Assembly: GCA_009377525.1 (NCBI GenBank)
Contig: WHTW01000011.1
Coordinates: forward strand, 27,158-91,157
Origin: Rhodospirillales bacterium
Lineage (GTDB): Bacteria > Pseudomonadota > Alphaproteobacteria > Reyranellales > Reyranellaceae
Length of the DNA stretch: 64,000 nt
Direction of reading: 5' to 3'
How positions within the stretch are numbered: the stretch's first letter is position 1; the number at the start of each line of letters is the position of its first letter. A program made the translations under genes and the position numbers. Below, in pieces: positions 16,953-26,162 of the stretch. The notes below the pieces were generated by a model. The model had not been told where the DNA came from and searched no databases. It was given only the letters and a program-made list of their open reading frames with translations.

Positions 16953-17870
16953 CTATGCCAGCCTGATGCGCGGATCGACATACGCATAGAGGATGTCGAC
17001 GCCGAGGTTGATGGCCAGGATCAGGATCGATTCCAGGATGATCACCGCCTGCAGGAGCGGGAAGTCGCGGTAGATCACGGCCTCGTAGGTCAGCCGGCCG
17101 ATGCCCGGCCAGGCGAACACGGTCTCGGTGACGATGGCGCCGGTGATCAGGTTGCCGACGAACACGCCCCACAGGGTCAGGACAGGGATCAGAGCGTTGC
17201 GCAGGCAATGCTTCCAGATGACCGTCGTCTCGCTCAGCCCCTTGATGCGCGCGAGCTTCACGAACTCGCTTTCCATCACCTCGAGCATCGCCGAGCGCGT
17301 GATGCGCATGAAGCCCGCCACCAGGAAGGTACCGAGCGTGATGACGGGCAGGACGTAGTGGTCGGGTCCGCCCATGCGGCTCGACGGCAGCCAGCCCAGC
17401 TCGACGCTGAAGACGAAGATCAGCAGGATGCCGAGCCAGAAGCTCGGCATGGCGACGCCCAGCACGGCCACCGTGCCGGCCGCTCGGTCGAGCCAGCCTC
17501 CGCGATGGAGGGCCGCGACCACGCCCAGCGGGATGCCCAGCATCATGCCGAGCAGCAGGGCCCAGGGGATCAGCATCAGCGTATTGGGCAGGCGGTCGAA
17601 GAAGGCCTCGGCCGCAGGCTGCCTCATGCGGATCGAGGTGCCGAGATCGCCGTGGACCGCGTTGCCGACGAAGATCGCGAACTGGTCAAGGATCGGACCG
17701 TCAAGGCCGAGCGTCTGGATCAGCGCCGTGCGGTCCTCGGGCGTGGCATCCTCGGGCAGCATGAGGTCGACCGGATTGCCGGTCAGCCGTCCGAGGAAGA
17801 ACACGATCGTCGCCACCATGCAGAGCAGGACGACACCCTGCATCAGGCGGCGAGCGATGAAGCGCTTCAT
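16953..17870 (-). CDS. dppB: peptide ABC transporter permease (DppB)
   Basis: A 305-residue permease with the DppB N-terminus (MKRFIARRLMQGVVLLCMVA), the DLGTSIRMRQPAAEAFFDRL loop and the EAA region MESEFVKLARIKGLSETTVI. It ends near DILYAYVDPRIRLA. It pairs with DppC to form the channel. It begins 25 bases after the dppA stop. Confidence 0.93.
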   Translation of the reverse strand: MKRFIARRLMQGVVLLCMVATIVFFLGRLTGNPVDLMLPEDATPEDRTALIQTLGLDGPILDQFAIFVGNAVHGDLGTSIRMRQPAAEAFFDRLPNTLMLIPWALLLGMMLGIPLGVVAALHRGGWLDRAAGTVAVLGVAMPSFWLGILLIFVFSVELGWLPSSRMGGPDHYVLPVITLGTFLVAGFMRITRSAMLEVMESEFVKLARIKGLSETTVIWKHCLRNALIPVLTLWGVFVGNLITGAIVTETVFAWPGIGRLTYEAVIYRDFPLLQAVIILESILILAINLGVDILYAYVDPRIRLA

Positions 17871-17895
17871 GGGGCGCCCATCTGCCGCGCCGTTC

Positions 17896-19533
17896 TCACT
17901 TCTTCCAGGGCTTCTGTTCCGGGCGCGGGATGCGCTCGAATACGTCGCCCAGCTCGTGTCGGCCGGTGATCGCGTCGAACTGCCCGACCTTCTTGGTATT
18001 GATGGCGTAGTAGCCCATGCCCTCGAGGATCGGAACCACCGTCCAGGTGTTGTTGACCAGCTCGACCATGCGGTCGGTCAGAGCCGTGCGCTTGGTCCGG
18101 TCGAGCTCGGCCAGCAGGGCGCGGTAGGTCTTCACGAACTCCTGGCACGTCTCCGGGCAGTTGTCCTTGTCGCCCAGGAGACGCTGCGTGCTGTCGGGGG
18201 AGAACGCGCCGTTGTAGCGCCACGTCGCGTCGGGGCGGCCGGCGGTGCGGTACATCGAGCCCCAGCCGATGAGCGGCGCCTGGTCGCCCCGCTCCATCGG
18301 CGGGAACGAGCCCCATTCGTAGTGCTTGAGCGTCACCTTGATGCCGATCTTCGTCCACATGTCGGCGATCGCGGTGCCGATGTCGATCATGAACTGCGTT
18401 CCCGGCAGCGCGGTGTTGGCGAACTTGAGCTCGAAGCCGTTGGGATAGCCCTCCTCGGCCAGGATCTTCTTGGCCAGCGCCGGGTCGTAGCGATAGGCCT
18501 CGGTCGCCCACTTCTCCCAGCGATCGGCGCTGAAATAGTCGGTGTAGACAAAGGTGGCGAACGGATAGGGCATGCGCGCCTTGCCGTTCATGACGTGCTC
18601 GATCACCTGCTTGCGGTCGATCGCCAGCGACAGCGCCTGGCGCACGCGCGCCTTGGCGATCGGCTGGTCCTTCATCTCCGGCTTCCAGGTTCCGTAGAAC
18701 TGGAAGATCGCCTGCATCGTGCCGGGCACCGCCAGCACCTCCAGCCCGGCGCGCGAGGCGCTGAGCATGGTCTCCGGCCCGATCGAGGCGATCGCCGCCT
18801 CGCCGGTGCGCACCATCGCCACGCGTGTGCTCTCCTCCGGAACGAGCAGGACATGCAGGTCCTTGAAGCTCGGCGTCCCGCGCCAGTGCTTGGCGACGGC
18901 GGTGAACTCGATGCGATCGCCCGGCACGTTGCGCACGAACTTCCAGGGACCGCTGCCGATCGGCTTCTTGCGGAACTCCTCCTCGCCCACCTTCTCGATG
19001 TAGTTCTTGGGCATGATGGCGCCCTCGGGCGCCACCGCGCGCGACAACCCGGCCGGCAGGCTGATCTGCGGGCTGGTGGTGTTCACCTTGACCGTCAGGT
19101 CGTCGACCACGTCGATGCTCTTGATCGTGCGCCGCATCGTCGCCGCCGCGGCCGCGAGCGAGCCCGGGCCCATCTGGCGCTCCAGGCTGAACTTCACATC
19201 GTGCGCGGTGAGCTTGTCGCCGTTGTGGAAGGTCTGTCCGGGTCGGATGAAGAAGGTCCAGGTCATGCCGTCGGCCGAGAGCTCCCAGCGTTCGGCGACG
19301 CCGGGGCCGACGCCGCCCTTCTTGAGATCGAAGCCGACCAGCGAGTCGTACATCGCCGCCTGGTAGACGGCGTTGCCCGGCCGTCCTTCGAGGATGGGGT
19401 CGAGCGTCTGGGCGCCGAGCGATTCGACGGCGAAGACGAGCGTGCCTTTCTGGTCCTGGGCAAGAGTCGGCGCTACCGCGACGACAAAAGAAGCAACAGC
19501 GAGAGCAATTGCTCTCGCGAGCGGCCGAATCAT
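17896..19533 (-). CDS. dppA: peptide ABC transporter substrate-binding protein (DppA)
   Basis: A 545-residue periplasmic binding protein of the SBP_bac_5 family. The chosen ATG at 19533 directly precedes the signal peptide and has GGAGGA 6 bases upstream; the longer frame would add 21 residues. Family landmarks include GVAERWELSADGMTWTFFIR, FHNGDKLTAHDVKFSLER, KARVRQALSLAIDRKQVI and AKKILAEEGYPNGFELKF. Such proteins bind peptides, opines or glutathione-like ligands; the ligand is unknown. It is the first gene of the series running through dppBCD, dctPQM, dppF and the CoA-transferase. Repeat R2 lies about 120 bases upstream. Confidence 0.92.
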   Translation of the reverse strand: MIRPLARAIALAVASFVVAVAPTLAQDQKGTLVFAVESLGAQTLDPILEGRPGNAVYQAAMYDSLVGFDLKKGGVGPGVAERWELSADGMTWTFFIRPGQTFHNGDKLTAHDVKFSLERQMGPGSLAAAAATMRRTIKSIDVVDDLTVKVNTTSPQISLPAGLSRAVAPEGAIMPKNYIEKVGEEEFRKKPIGSGPWKFVRNVPGDRIEFTAVAKHWRGTPSFKDLHVLLVPEESTRVAMVRTGEAAIASIGPETMLSASRAGLEVLAVPGTMQAIFQFYGTWKPEMKDQPIAKARVRQALSLAIDRKQVIEHVMNGKARMPYPFATFVYTDYFSADRWEKWATEAYRYDPALAKKILAEEGYPNGFELKFANTALPGTQFMIDIGTAIADMWTKIGIKVTLKHYEWGSFPPMERGDQAPLIGWGSMYRTAGRPDATWRYNGAFSPDSTQRLLGDKDNCPETCQEFVKTYRALLAELDRTKRTALTDRMVELVNNTWTVVPILEGMGYYAINTKKVGQFDAITGRHELGDVFERIPRPEQKPWKK

Positions 19534-19652
19534 GAGCTCCTCCCGAAACGACGACGTTTGTTTGTCTTGTAGTCCTTGGGACTCAACTAACGGCAACGAC
19601 GACTATCGGGCGTGCTTCGAAAACGGTCAATAGCACCCGATCTGACTCATCT

Positions 19653-19738
19653 CTTGCCGGACCGCTGACCTCCAGATCCGCTCATGATATCGCATCGACG
19701 ACAAGATGCGGGCCTGGAGGCCCGCGGTCCGGCAAGAC
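19653..19738. repeat. palindromic repeat R2
   Basis: Outer arms TCTTGCCGGACCGC (19653-19666) and GCGGTCCGGCAAGA (19725-19738) are exact reverse complements. The inner right hairpin is GCGGGCCTGGAGGCCCGC, while the matching left hairpin is degraded (CTGACCTCCAGATCCGC). It lies between the livF stop and the dppA promoter region and probably ends liv transcription. Confidence 0.8.
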
Positions 19739-19741
19739 GTT

Positions 19742-20488
19742 CTACGAAGCGAGCGGAGCGCTCACATCCTGTCCGAAATAGGCGTGCTCCAGCCGGTTCG
19801 GCAAATCCGCCTCGCTGGTATGCGCTTCCAGCACGATCGAGCCGCGCGCCAGCGCGTAGACGCGGTCGGCGAGCTTGAGCGCCTTCTCGATCAGCTGCTC
19901 GACCAGCAGGATGGCCGTGCCGGCGTCGCGCAACTGCGCCGCGGCGGTGAGCACGCGATCGACCAGCACCGGCGACAGGCCGGCCGACGGCTCGTCGAGC
20001 ATCAGGAGCCGCGGTTTGCGCACCAGGCCCTGCGCCACCGCCAGCATCTGCTGCTGGCCGCCCGACAAGGTCACCGCGCGATCGTTGCGCTTCTCGGCGA
20101 TCTCGGGGAAGAACGCCAGCGCCTCCTCGACGCGCGCGCCGAGCTCGGCGCCGTTCATGCCGTAGCCCGCCAGCATGACATTGTCGTGCACGCTGAGCTG
20201 GGTGAAGACGCGATGCCCCTCGACCACATGCACCAGCCCGGCATTCACCGCCTCGCGCGGGCCGGTCTTGCTCATGTCCTGGCCGCCGAAGGTCACGGTG
20301 CCGGTGCGCGGCAGCAGGCCGGAAATGGCCTTCAAGAGGGTGCTCTTGCCGGCGCCGTTGGGGCCGAGAAGGGCCACGATCTCGCCGGCGCCGACCGTGA
20401 GGTCGATGCCGTTCAGCACGCCGATCTTGCCGTAGCCGGCCGACAGACCGCTGATCTTGAGCAACGGTTCAGGCGCCGAGGTAGGCAC
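19742..20488 (-). CDS. livF: branched-chain amino acid-type ABC ATPase (LivF)
   Basis: A 248-residue ATPase with Walker A LLGPNGAGKSTLLKA, signature LSGGQQQMLAVAQGL and Walker B LLMLDEPSAGLSPVL, plus the short LivF C-terminus. The start is GTG at 20488, overlapping the end of the livM-livG fusion by 20 bases, which suggests translational coupling. It is the last gene of a four-gene HAAT importer. The substrate is likely an amino acid, amide or other small amphipathic solute. Confidence 0.93.
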   Translation of the reverse strand: MPTSAPEPLLKISGLSAGYGKIGVLNGIDLTVGAGEIVALLGPNGAGKSTLLKAISGLLPRTGTVTFGGQDMSKTGPREAVNAGLVHVVEGHRVFTQLSVHDNVMLAGYGMNGAELGARVEEALAFFPEIAEKRNDRAVTLSGGQQQMLAVAQGLVRKPRLLMLDEPSAGLSPVLVDRVLTAAAQLRDAGTAILLVEQLIEKALKLADRVYALARGSIVLEAHTSEADLPNRLEHAYFGQDVSAPLAS

Positions 20489-22262
20489 TGACCACCTCCC
20501 GATGCGAGCGGATCTCGTTCGGCGTGCCCGCGGCCAGCATCTTGCCGAGGTTGAGCACGGTCACGCGATCGCAAATGTCGAAAATCAGGTCGGCATGGTG
20601 CTCGACCAGCAGCACGCCGACGCCCTCGCGGCTGATCGCCTTGATGAGGTCGCCCAGGCGGCGGATCTCCTCGGCCGACAGGCCGGCCGCCGGCTCGTCG
20701 AGCATCAGGAAGGCCGGCCGCAACATCAGGGCGCGGGCGATCTCCATGAAACGCAGTTCGCTGTGCTGCAGGCGGTCGGCACGCACCTCGGCCAGCGATT
20801 CCAGGCCGACCGTCGCGAGCGCCTGCATCGCCGCCTCGCGCAGCACCCTCTCGTCGCGTTTGTGGCGCGGCAGGGACAGCATCGCCTCGGTGAAGCTCGC
20901 ATGGCCGTGCACGGTGCCGCCGATCATGACGTTTTCCAGCACCGAAGCGGCGCCGACCAAGCGCGGCGTCTGGAAGGTACGGGCAATGCGGCGGTTGGCG
21001 CGGACTTGCGGTTGGTCGAACGGCAGATCGGCGCCATCCAGCTGCAAGGTGCCGGTCTTCGGCGTGTAGTAGCCCGAGATGACGTTCAGCGTCGTCGTCT
21101 TGCCGCTGCCGTTGGGGCCGATCAGGCCGTGCACTTCGCCGGAGCGGATCTCGAGATCGAGCCCGTCGATCGCCCGCACGCCGCCGAAGTGCAGCGAGAT
21201 GTCCCTGAGCACGATCGCGCGCCGGCCGTCCGTCCGGTCGAGCACCCGCGAAAGTAGTTCCGTCCGCGGCACGATCTCGCGGTGCAGCGTGAGCGGCCGG
21301 CGGTTCTTGAAGTCGAGCATGTCGGCGATGCCGCCCGGCACCAGCAGCACGATCGCCAGCAGGAGCGCCGCATAGAGGAACGTCGACCACTGGACAAGCG
21401 GCGCGGCGAACTCGGGCAGCGCCGTCAGAATGATGGTGGCCAGGGCCGGGCCCAGGATCGAGCCCCGACCGCCGATCAGGATGGCGATGAAAAACAGCAC
21501 CGACATCTCGAAGGTGAAGGCCTCGGGCGTGATGTAGGACTGCAGCGACGCGAACAACCCGCCCGCCACGCCGCCCAGGGCGCCGGCCAGCAGGAAGATC
21601 AGCGTGAAGAGCCTGGCTTTGACGATGCCCGAGGCCTCGGCCGCGACCTCGGCGTCGCGGATCGCCACCAGCGCACGGCCGTAGCGGCTCGAGCCGATGT
21701 TGGCCGTCACCCAGGTCGCCAGCGCCGCCAGGATGAAGCAGAAATAGTAGAAGCCCCAGCCCGGCTCGAAAGGCCAGGGAAAGACCGGGCCCGGCGTGCC
21801 GACGCCGCCGCCGGTGACGTCCTTCCAGGCGAGCGCGACCTGGGTGACGATGGTGGAGAACGCCAAGGTCGTCATGGCGAAATAGAAAGTCCGCAGGCGC
21901 AGTGCCGGCAGACCGACGATGACGCCGAACACCGCACCCATCAGCCCGCCCGCCGCCAGGGCGAGGTAGGGATGCCATTCCGGCCCGACACGGCCGGCCG
22001 CCAGCGCCGCCGTGGTGTAGGCGCCGAGTGTCAGCATCGACACCCAGCCGATGGCGATCTGGCCGGCGTAGCCGACGACCAGGTTCAGGCCGGCCGAAAG
22101 GACCCAGTAGATGTAGGCGCGCTGCGCGATGACGCCGATGTAGGAATCGTCGAGCAGGGGCAGAGCAAGGCCCACGAGCCCGAGCAGGATCCACGACAGC
22201 TTGCCTTCGAGTCTGCCGAGCCAGGAGGTGCGCACAGGAGCGGTGGCGGCAATGTCGGTCAC
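20469..22262 (-). CDS. LivM-LivG fusion: HAAT permease fused to ATPase
   Basis: A 597-residue protein. Residues 1 to about 330 are a LivM permease (LSAGLNLVVGYAGQIAIGWV, YGRALVAIRDAEVAAEASGI, LFFIAILIGGRGSILGP). After a 20-residue linker the rest is a LivG ATPase with Walker A LIGPNGSGKTTTLN near residue 385, signature-like LQHSELRFMEIARALM, and FLMLDEPAAGLSAEE. The signature region LQHSE replaces the usual LSGGQ-type LSYGQ/LPYGQ, a common LivG variation. Such fusions occur in several proteobacterial HAAT systems. It lies between livH and livF in one operon. Confidence 0.93.
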   Translation of the reverse strand: MTDIAATAPVRTSWLGRLEGKLSWILLGLVGLALPLLDDSYIGVIAQRAYIYWVLSAGLNLVVGYAGQIAIGWVSMLTLGAYTTAALAAGRVGPEWHPYLALAAGGLMGAVFGVIVGLPALRLRTFYFAMTTLAFSTIVTQVALAWKDVTGGGVGTPGPVFPWPFEPGWGFYYFCFILAALATWVTANIGSSRYGRALVAIRDAEVAAEASGIVKARLFTLIFLLAGALGGVAGGLFASLQSYITPEAFTFEMSVLFFIAILIGGRGSILGPALATIILTALPEFAAPLVQWSTFLYAALLLAIVLLVPGGIADMLDFKNRRPLTLHREIVPRTELLSRVLDRTDGRRAIVLRDISLHFGGVRAIDGLDLEIRSGEVHGLIGPNGSGKTTTLNVISGYYTPKTGTLQLDGADLPFDQPQVRANRRIARTFQTPRLVGAASVLENVMIGGTVHGHASFTEAMLSLPRHKRDERVLREAAMQALATVGLESLAEVRADRLQHSELRFMEIARALMLRPAFLMLDEPAAGLSAEEIRRLGDLIKAISREGVGVLLVEHHADLIFDICDRVTVLNLGKMLAAGTPNEIRSHREVVSAYLGA

Positions 22263-22272
22263 GGCGTCCCTC

Positions 22273-23142
22273 TCATACGCGCCGCGCCGTCGCCGCGCCG
22301 GCCAGACCTTCGGGCCTCAGCAGCAGCACGACGATGAACACGGCGAACACCGCGACGGCGGCGAAGATGCCGCCGACCAAAAAGTTCGCCGCCTGCTGGA
22401 AGACGCCGAGCGCCAACCCGCCGATCACCGCGCCGCGGTTCGAGCCCATGCCGCCCAGCGCCACCGGCACGAAGCCGTAGAAGCTGAGGATCGGCTGATT
22501 GCCGAAGTAGGCCAGCAGCATCTGCGCGCCGGTGAAACCGGCCATCGCGCCGATCACGCCGGCGAGCGCGAAGCTCGCCATGCGCAGCCCGGTCTCGGGC
22601 AGGCCGAGCGCGCGGGCGGCGTAGCTGTCCTCGGCGATGGCGAGGAAGGCGCGGCCGATCAGCGTCCTGCGGTAGAGGAACTCGAGCCCGACGATGGTGA
22701 CGATGCAGGCCAGCAGCGGAAGCCAGAACTTCTGGTCGATGATGGCCAGGATCGAGTCGGGATCGATCGGGATCAGCGCGGGGAACGGCTGCGCGTCCGT
22801 TCCCCATTCGATGGCGGTCACTTGCTGCACCATCAGCGCGAAGGCGAGCGTCGACAGGACGTAGAGGTGCTGCTCGATGCTTTTCAGCACCGGCCGCACC
22901 GTCAGGATCTCGGTGACAACGCCGAGCAGGGCGCCGCAGGCCAGCACGAGCACGAACCCCAGGATGGCGTTCATGCCCAGCTTGTCGATGAAGAGAGCGC
23001 CCAGCACACCGCCCAGCATTCCGAGCATGCCCGCGGTGAAGCTGAACACACGCGATGCCGAGAACATCACGTTGTACGTGATGCCGATCAGTGCGTAGAC
23101 CGCTCCTACCGCGAGGCCGTAGGAGAGGATGGACTCAAGCAC
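22273..23142 (-). CDS. livH: HAAT ABC transporter permease (LivH)
   Basis: A 289-residue permease with GTG start at 23142 and GAGGAC upstream. It has the LivH pattern GLAVGAVYALIGITYNVMFS, GRAFLAIAEDSYAARALGLP and GFVPVALGGMGSNRGAVIGG, with about eight helices. It pairs with the LivM half of the downstream fusion, from which it is 10 bases apart. Palindromic repeat R3 lies between livK and this gene, possibly making livK mRNA more abundant. Confidence 0.92.
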   Translation of the reverse strand: MLESILSYGLAVGAVYALIGITYNVMFSASRVFSFTAGMLGMLGGVLGALFIDKLGMNAILGFVLVLACGALLGVVTEILTVRPVLKSIEQHLYVLSTLAFALMVQQVTAIEWGTDAQPFPALIPIDPDSILAIIDQKFWLPLLACIVTIVGLEFLYRRTLIGRAFLAIAEDSYAARALGLPETGLRMASFALAGVIGAMAGFTGAQMLLAYFGNQPILSFYGFVPVALGGMGSNRGAVIGGLALGVFQQAANFLVGGIFAAVAVFAVFIVVLLLRPEGLAGAATARRV

Positions 23143-23159
23143 AGGTCAGTCCTCGCATT

Positions 23160-23221
23160 GGAGCGCGGACCCCCAAGGTCCGCATTCATGATTCGTGAGC
23201 GGACCTGGAGGTCCGCGCTCC
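23160..23221. repeat. palindromic repeat R3, inside the liv operon
   Basis: Outer arms GGAGCGCGGACC and GGTCCGCGCTCC pair exactly. The inner right hairpin is GCGGACCTGGAGGTCCGC, and the left is GCGGACCCCCAAGGTCCGC, slightly altered. The loop contains TTCATGATTCGTGA. It sits between livK and livH, the only family copy found inside an operon here. Confidence 0.8.
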
Positions 23222-23240
23222 GCTTGAAGTGGCGTCCGCA

Positions 23241-24437
23241 CTACGAGCTGTAGCCGGGAGCGATGTTGAAGGCGCCATCCTTCAGCGAGTTGACCTCGCA
23301 CATGACGACGTCTTCGTCGGGGAACCCGTTGTGCTCCTCTGGCGTCCAGGTCACGGTGCCGTAGATGCCCGGCCAGCCCTTCACCTTGTTGTTCCAGTAG
23401 GCGACCATGTCCGTGTTCTTCGGACCGGCGGCTTTCAGAGTCTCGGCCATCATCATGGCGCCGTCCCAGCCCAGTGCCACCCACCACAGCAGCGTGTCGG
23501 CGAACTCGATCTTGTCCTTCTTCAGGCGCTCGACGTACTCCGCCGCGCGCGGCGGCAGCTTGCCGTTGACGTAGCAGCAGTTGCGGAAGTTGTTGGAATA
23601 GACCTTGTTCCAGTTCTCCGGCTTGTCGAGCAGGGCCTTGGTCTGGCCCGAGCCCAGCGTCGTCTGGCCGACCACCGGCACGTCCCAGCCCATGGCGCCG
23701 CGCGTGTTCAGGATGCGCGACAGGAATCCCGCGTTGACGCTCCACGGCATGATCGCCTGCGCGCCGGCGCTCTGCATGCGCAGAAGCTCGGGCTTGAGGT
23801 CGGGGTTCGCAGCATCGACATGGTTCGTGTAGACCACCTCGGCACCCATCGCCTTCAGCATCGGCACGTAGGTATTGGCCGAGGACGTCCCATAGCCCGT
23901 GGTGTCGCTCACCACGGCGACCTTCTTCAGCTTCAGCACGTTGAACACGTAGTGGTTGGCGCCCTTGCCGACCTGAGTGTTGGTTGGCGCCATGCGGAAG
24001 GCCATCGGGTACTTCTTGACGTCGATCAGCGAGTCGACCCAGCAGGGATGCAGCATCGGAACCTTGTCGCGCGCGATCAGCGGCGTCGCCGCCAAGGCCT
24101 CGCCCGAGTTGAGCGGCCCCCAGATGGCGGCGACCTTCTGCCGTTGAGTCAGCTCGGCCACGGCGTTCACCGCCTTGGTCGGGTCGCTCTGCGTGTCGCG
24201 GACGATCATCTCGAGCTTTCGGCCGTTGATGCCGCCTGACTTGTTGATGACATCGACCGCGAGCTCCGTGCCACGGGTGATGCCGACACCTGTCGACGAG
24301 CTGGGGCCGGTCAGCGCCGGCAGATAGCCGACGCGGATCGGATCGCTCTGGGCGATGGCCGGGGCCGCGAGGCTCGATGTTAGCGATACCACACCGGCAG
24401 CTGAGCCAGTCAGGACTGTGCGACGCTTGATCGACAT
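23241..24437 (-). CDS. livK: HAAT ABC transporter substrate-binding protein (LivK-like)
   Basis: A 398-residue periplasmic binding protein. The ATG at 24437 has GGAGGG upstream and opens a Tat-like signal peptide (SIKRRTVLTGSAAGVVSLTS). The Peripla_BP_6 fold appears in RVGYLPALTGPSSSTGVGIT, DVINKSGGINGRKLEMIVRD and AIWGPLNSGEALAATPLIAR. The ligand may be an amide or urea-like compound rather than leucine, since this branch is diverse. It is first in the livK-livH-livMG-livF operon. Confidence 0.9.
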   Translation of the reverse strand: MSIKRRTVLTGSAAGVVSLTSSLAAPAIAQSDPIRVGYLPALTGPSSSTGVGITRGTELAVDVINKSGGINGRKLEMIVRDTQSDPTKAVNAVAELTQRQKVAAIWGPLNSGEALAATPLIARDKVPMLHPCWVDSLIDVKKYPMAFRMAPTNTQVGKGANHYVFNVLKLKKVAVVSDTTGYGTSSANTYVPMLKAMGAEVVYTNHVDAANPDLKPELLRMQSAGAQAIMPWSVNAGFLSRILNTRGAMGWDVPVVGQTTLGSGQTKALLDKPENWNKVYSNNFRNCCYVNGKLPPRAAEYVERLKKDKIEFADTLLWWVALGWDGAMMMAETLKAAGPKNTDMVAYWNNKVKGWPGIYGTVTWTPEEHNGFPDEDVVMCEVNSLKDGAFNIAPGYSS

Positions 24438-24583
24438 GTCGTTCCCTCCAGACGTTTTCTTGTGAGATTGGCGCACTTTGCGGCGCCCGATTTGCCGGGA
24501 AGCCTATCGCTCCCGGCCAACCGCGGTCAATGCGGAGACGGGACGGCGTGAAACGTCAAATCGCTACGCGGGTGACGCCGCGT

Positions 24584-25114
24584 TCATCCGCGCGCGGCCA
24601 GCCGTCGCACGATCTCGTCGACGATCTCGGCCGGCGCCGCGCCGATGTCGACGGTGATCGCCCGCTCCTCCGCAGCCGGCTCTTGCAGGGCGGCGAACTG
24701 GTTGTCGAGCAGTGCCGCCGGCATGAAATGGCCCTTCCGCGCCGCCAGGCGCTGTCCGATCAGCTCGCGCGAGCCCTTGAGATGAATCAGGCCGACATCC
24801 GGCCGGTCGCCGATGATGATGTCGCGATAGGCGCGTTTCAGCGCCGAGCAGGTAATCACGCCCGATTCGTCCGACCTGCGCCACGCGTCGATCCGCCCGG
24901 CGATCTTGTGCAGCCAGGGGATACGGTCCGTGTCGGTGAGCGGCGTGCCGCTGCTCATCTTGGCGACGTTCTCGGGCGGATGCAGGGCGTCGCCCTCCTG
25001 GTAGTGCCAGCCCAGCCGTTCGGCCAGGAGCTTGCCGACCGTGCTTTTGCCGGAGCCGGAAACGCCCATGACGACCACGGACATCGGGCGGTTGTGAGCA
25101 GCATGCCGGTCCAT
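24584..25114 (-). CDS. gntK: gluconokinase
   Basis: A 176-residue P-loop kinase that phosphorylates gluconate to 6-phosphogluconate. The P-loop is VVMGVSGSGKSTVGKLLAER. The family features DALHPPENVAKMSSGTPLTD, WLHKIAGRIDAW, VITCSALKRAYRDI and HFMPAALLDNQFAALQEP are all there. The start at 25114 is chosen over 25084 because a purine-rich AGGCGAAG lies upstream; both are possible. It is divergent from fgd across only 43 bases, so they may share regulation. That makes sense because both enzymes feed 6-phosphogluconate. Confidence 0.93.
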   Translation of the reverse strand: MDRHAAHNRPMSVVVMGVSGSGKSTVGKLLAERLGWHYQEGDALHPPENVAKMSSGTPLTDTDRIPWLHKIAGRIDAWRRSDESGVITCSALKRAYRDIIIGDRPDVGLIHLKGSRELIGQRLAARKGHFMPAALLDNQFAALQEPAAEERAITVDIGAAPAEIVDEIVRRLAARG

Positions 25115-25157
25115 TAAGACTTCGCCTGACCCCGCGTCTCCATAAGGAAGCATCACC

Positions 25158-26162
25158 GTGCTCAAGCTCGGATACAAGGCGTCGGCCGAACAATTCGCGC
25201 CCGGCAAGCTGCTCGACTTCTCCGCTCATGCCGAGAAGACCGGGTTCGAATCGGTGTTCGTCAGCGACCACTTCCAGCCGTGGAAGCATATCGACGGCCA
25301 TGCGCCCAATTCGCTGGCCTGGCTGGGCGCGCTGGGCGCCCGCACCTCGAAGGTCGACATCGGCACCAGCGTGCTCACGCCCACCTTCCGATACCATCCC
25401 TCAATCGTGGCGCAGGCCTTCGGCACGCTGGGCTCGATGTTCCCGGGCCGCGTCATCCTGGGCATCGGCACCGGCGAATCGCTGAACGAGGTGCCGTCGA
25501 CCGGCCAGCCCTGGCCCGAGTTCAAGGAACGCTTCGCCCGCCTGCGCGAGGCGGTGAACCTGATCCGCACCCTGTGGCGCGGCGAGCGCGTCACCTTCGA
25601 GGGCGAGTACTACAAGACCGAGAAGGCCACGATCTACGACCGGCCGGACGTCGAGGTGCCGATCTACGTCGCGGCCGCCGGCGCGCTGGTGGCGAAGTAT
25701 GCCGGCCGCCAGGGCGACGGCTTCATCTGCACCAGCGGCAAGAAGCGCGAGCTCTACACCGAGACGCTGCTGCCCAAGGTCGCCGAGGGCATCGCCGCGG
25801 CGGGCGAGCGCAAGCAGCCCTACGACCACATGATCGAGGTCAAGGTGTCGTTCGACACCGACAAGGAGCGCGCGCTCCAGGACACGCGCCACTGGGCGGC
25901 GCTGGCGCTGACGCCCGAGGAGAAGATGTCGGTCGAGGACCCTGTCGAGATGCAGCGGCTGGCCGACGCCCTGCCACTCGAGCGCGCGGCCAGCCGCTGG
26001 ATCGTGTCCAACGATCCCGACGAGCAGGTCGAGAAGATCGGCTACTACGTGGGCCTGGGCTTCAACCACCTCGTCTTCCACGCGCCCGGCCCCGACCAGG
26101 CACGCTTCCTCGACCTCTATGGCAAAGAAGTCCTGCCGCGCCTGCGCAAGCGCTTCGGATGA
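25158..26162 (+). CDS. fgd: F420-dependent glucose-6-phosphate dehydrogenase
   Basis: A 334-residue LLM-superfamily TIM barrel very close to mycobacterial Fgd1. It carries [13 protein letters not shown] at the N-terminus, SDHFQPW (His38, Trp42), [23 protein letters not shown] (Glu107), [17 protein letters not shown] and [18 protein letters not shown]. His40, Trp44 and Glu109 are the Fgd1 active-site residues (from memory); all three are conserved here with a uniform 2-residue offset. It would oxidise glucose 6-phosphate and make F420H2. The start is GTG with AAGGAAG upstream. It overlaps cofE by ATGA, placing the reductant source in the cofactor biosynthesis operon. Another sugar 6-phosphate remains possible as substrate. 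Confidence 0.9.
   Translation: MLKLGYKASAEQFAPGKLLDFSAHAEKTGFESVFVSDHFQPWKHIDGHAPNSLAWLGALGARTSKVDIGTSVLTPTFRYHPSIVAQAFGTLGSMFPGRVILGIGTGESLNEVPSTGQPWPEFKERFARLREAVNLIRTLWRGERVTFEGEYYKTEKATIYDRPDVEVPIYVAAAGALVAKYAGRQGDGFICTSGKKRELYTETLLPKVAEGIAAAGERKQPYDHMIEVKVSFDTDKERALQDTRHWAALALTPEEKMSVEDPVEMQRLADALPLERAASRWIVSNDPDEQVEKIGYYVGLGFNHLVFHAPGPDQARFLDLYGKEVLPRLRKRFG

Noticed and set aside
17374..19572. 732-codon plus-strand frame
   Set aside because: It is antisense to dppB and dppA, which have well-supported domains and starts.
20413..22194. 593-codon frame overlapping the livM-livG fusion
   Set aside because: It is a shifted frame of the same strand; the real frame carries the permease and ATPase motifs.
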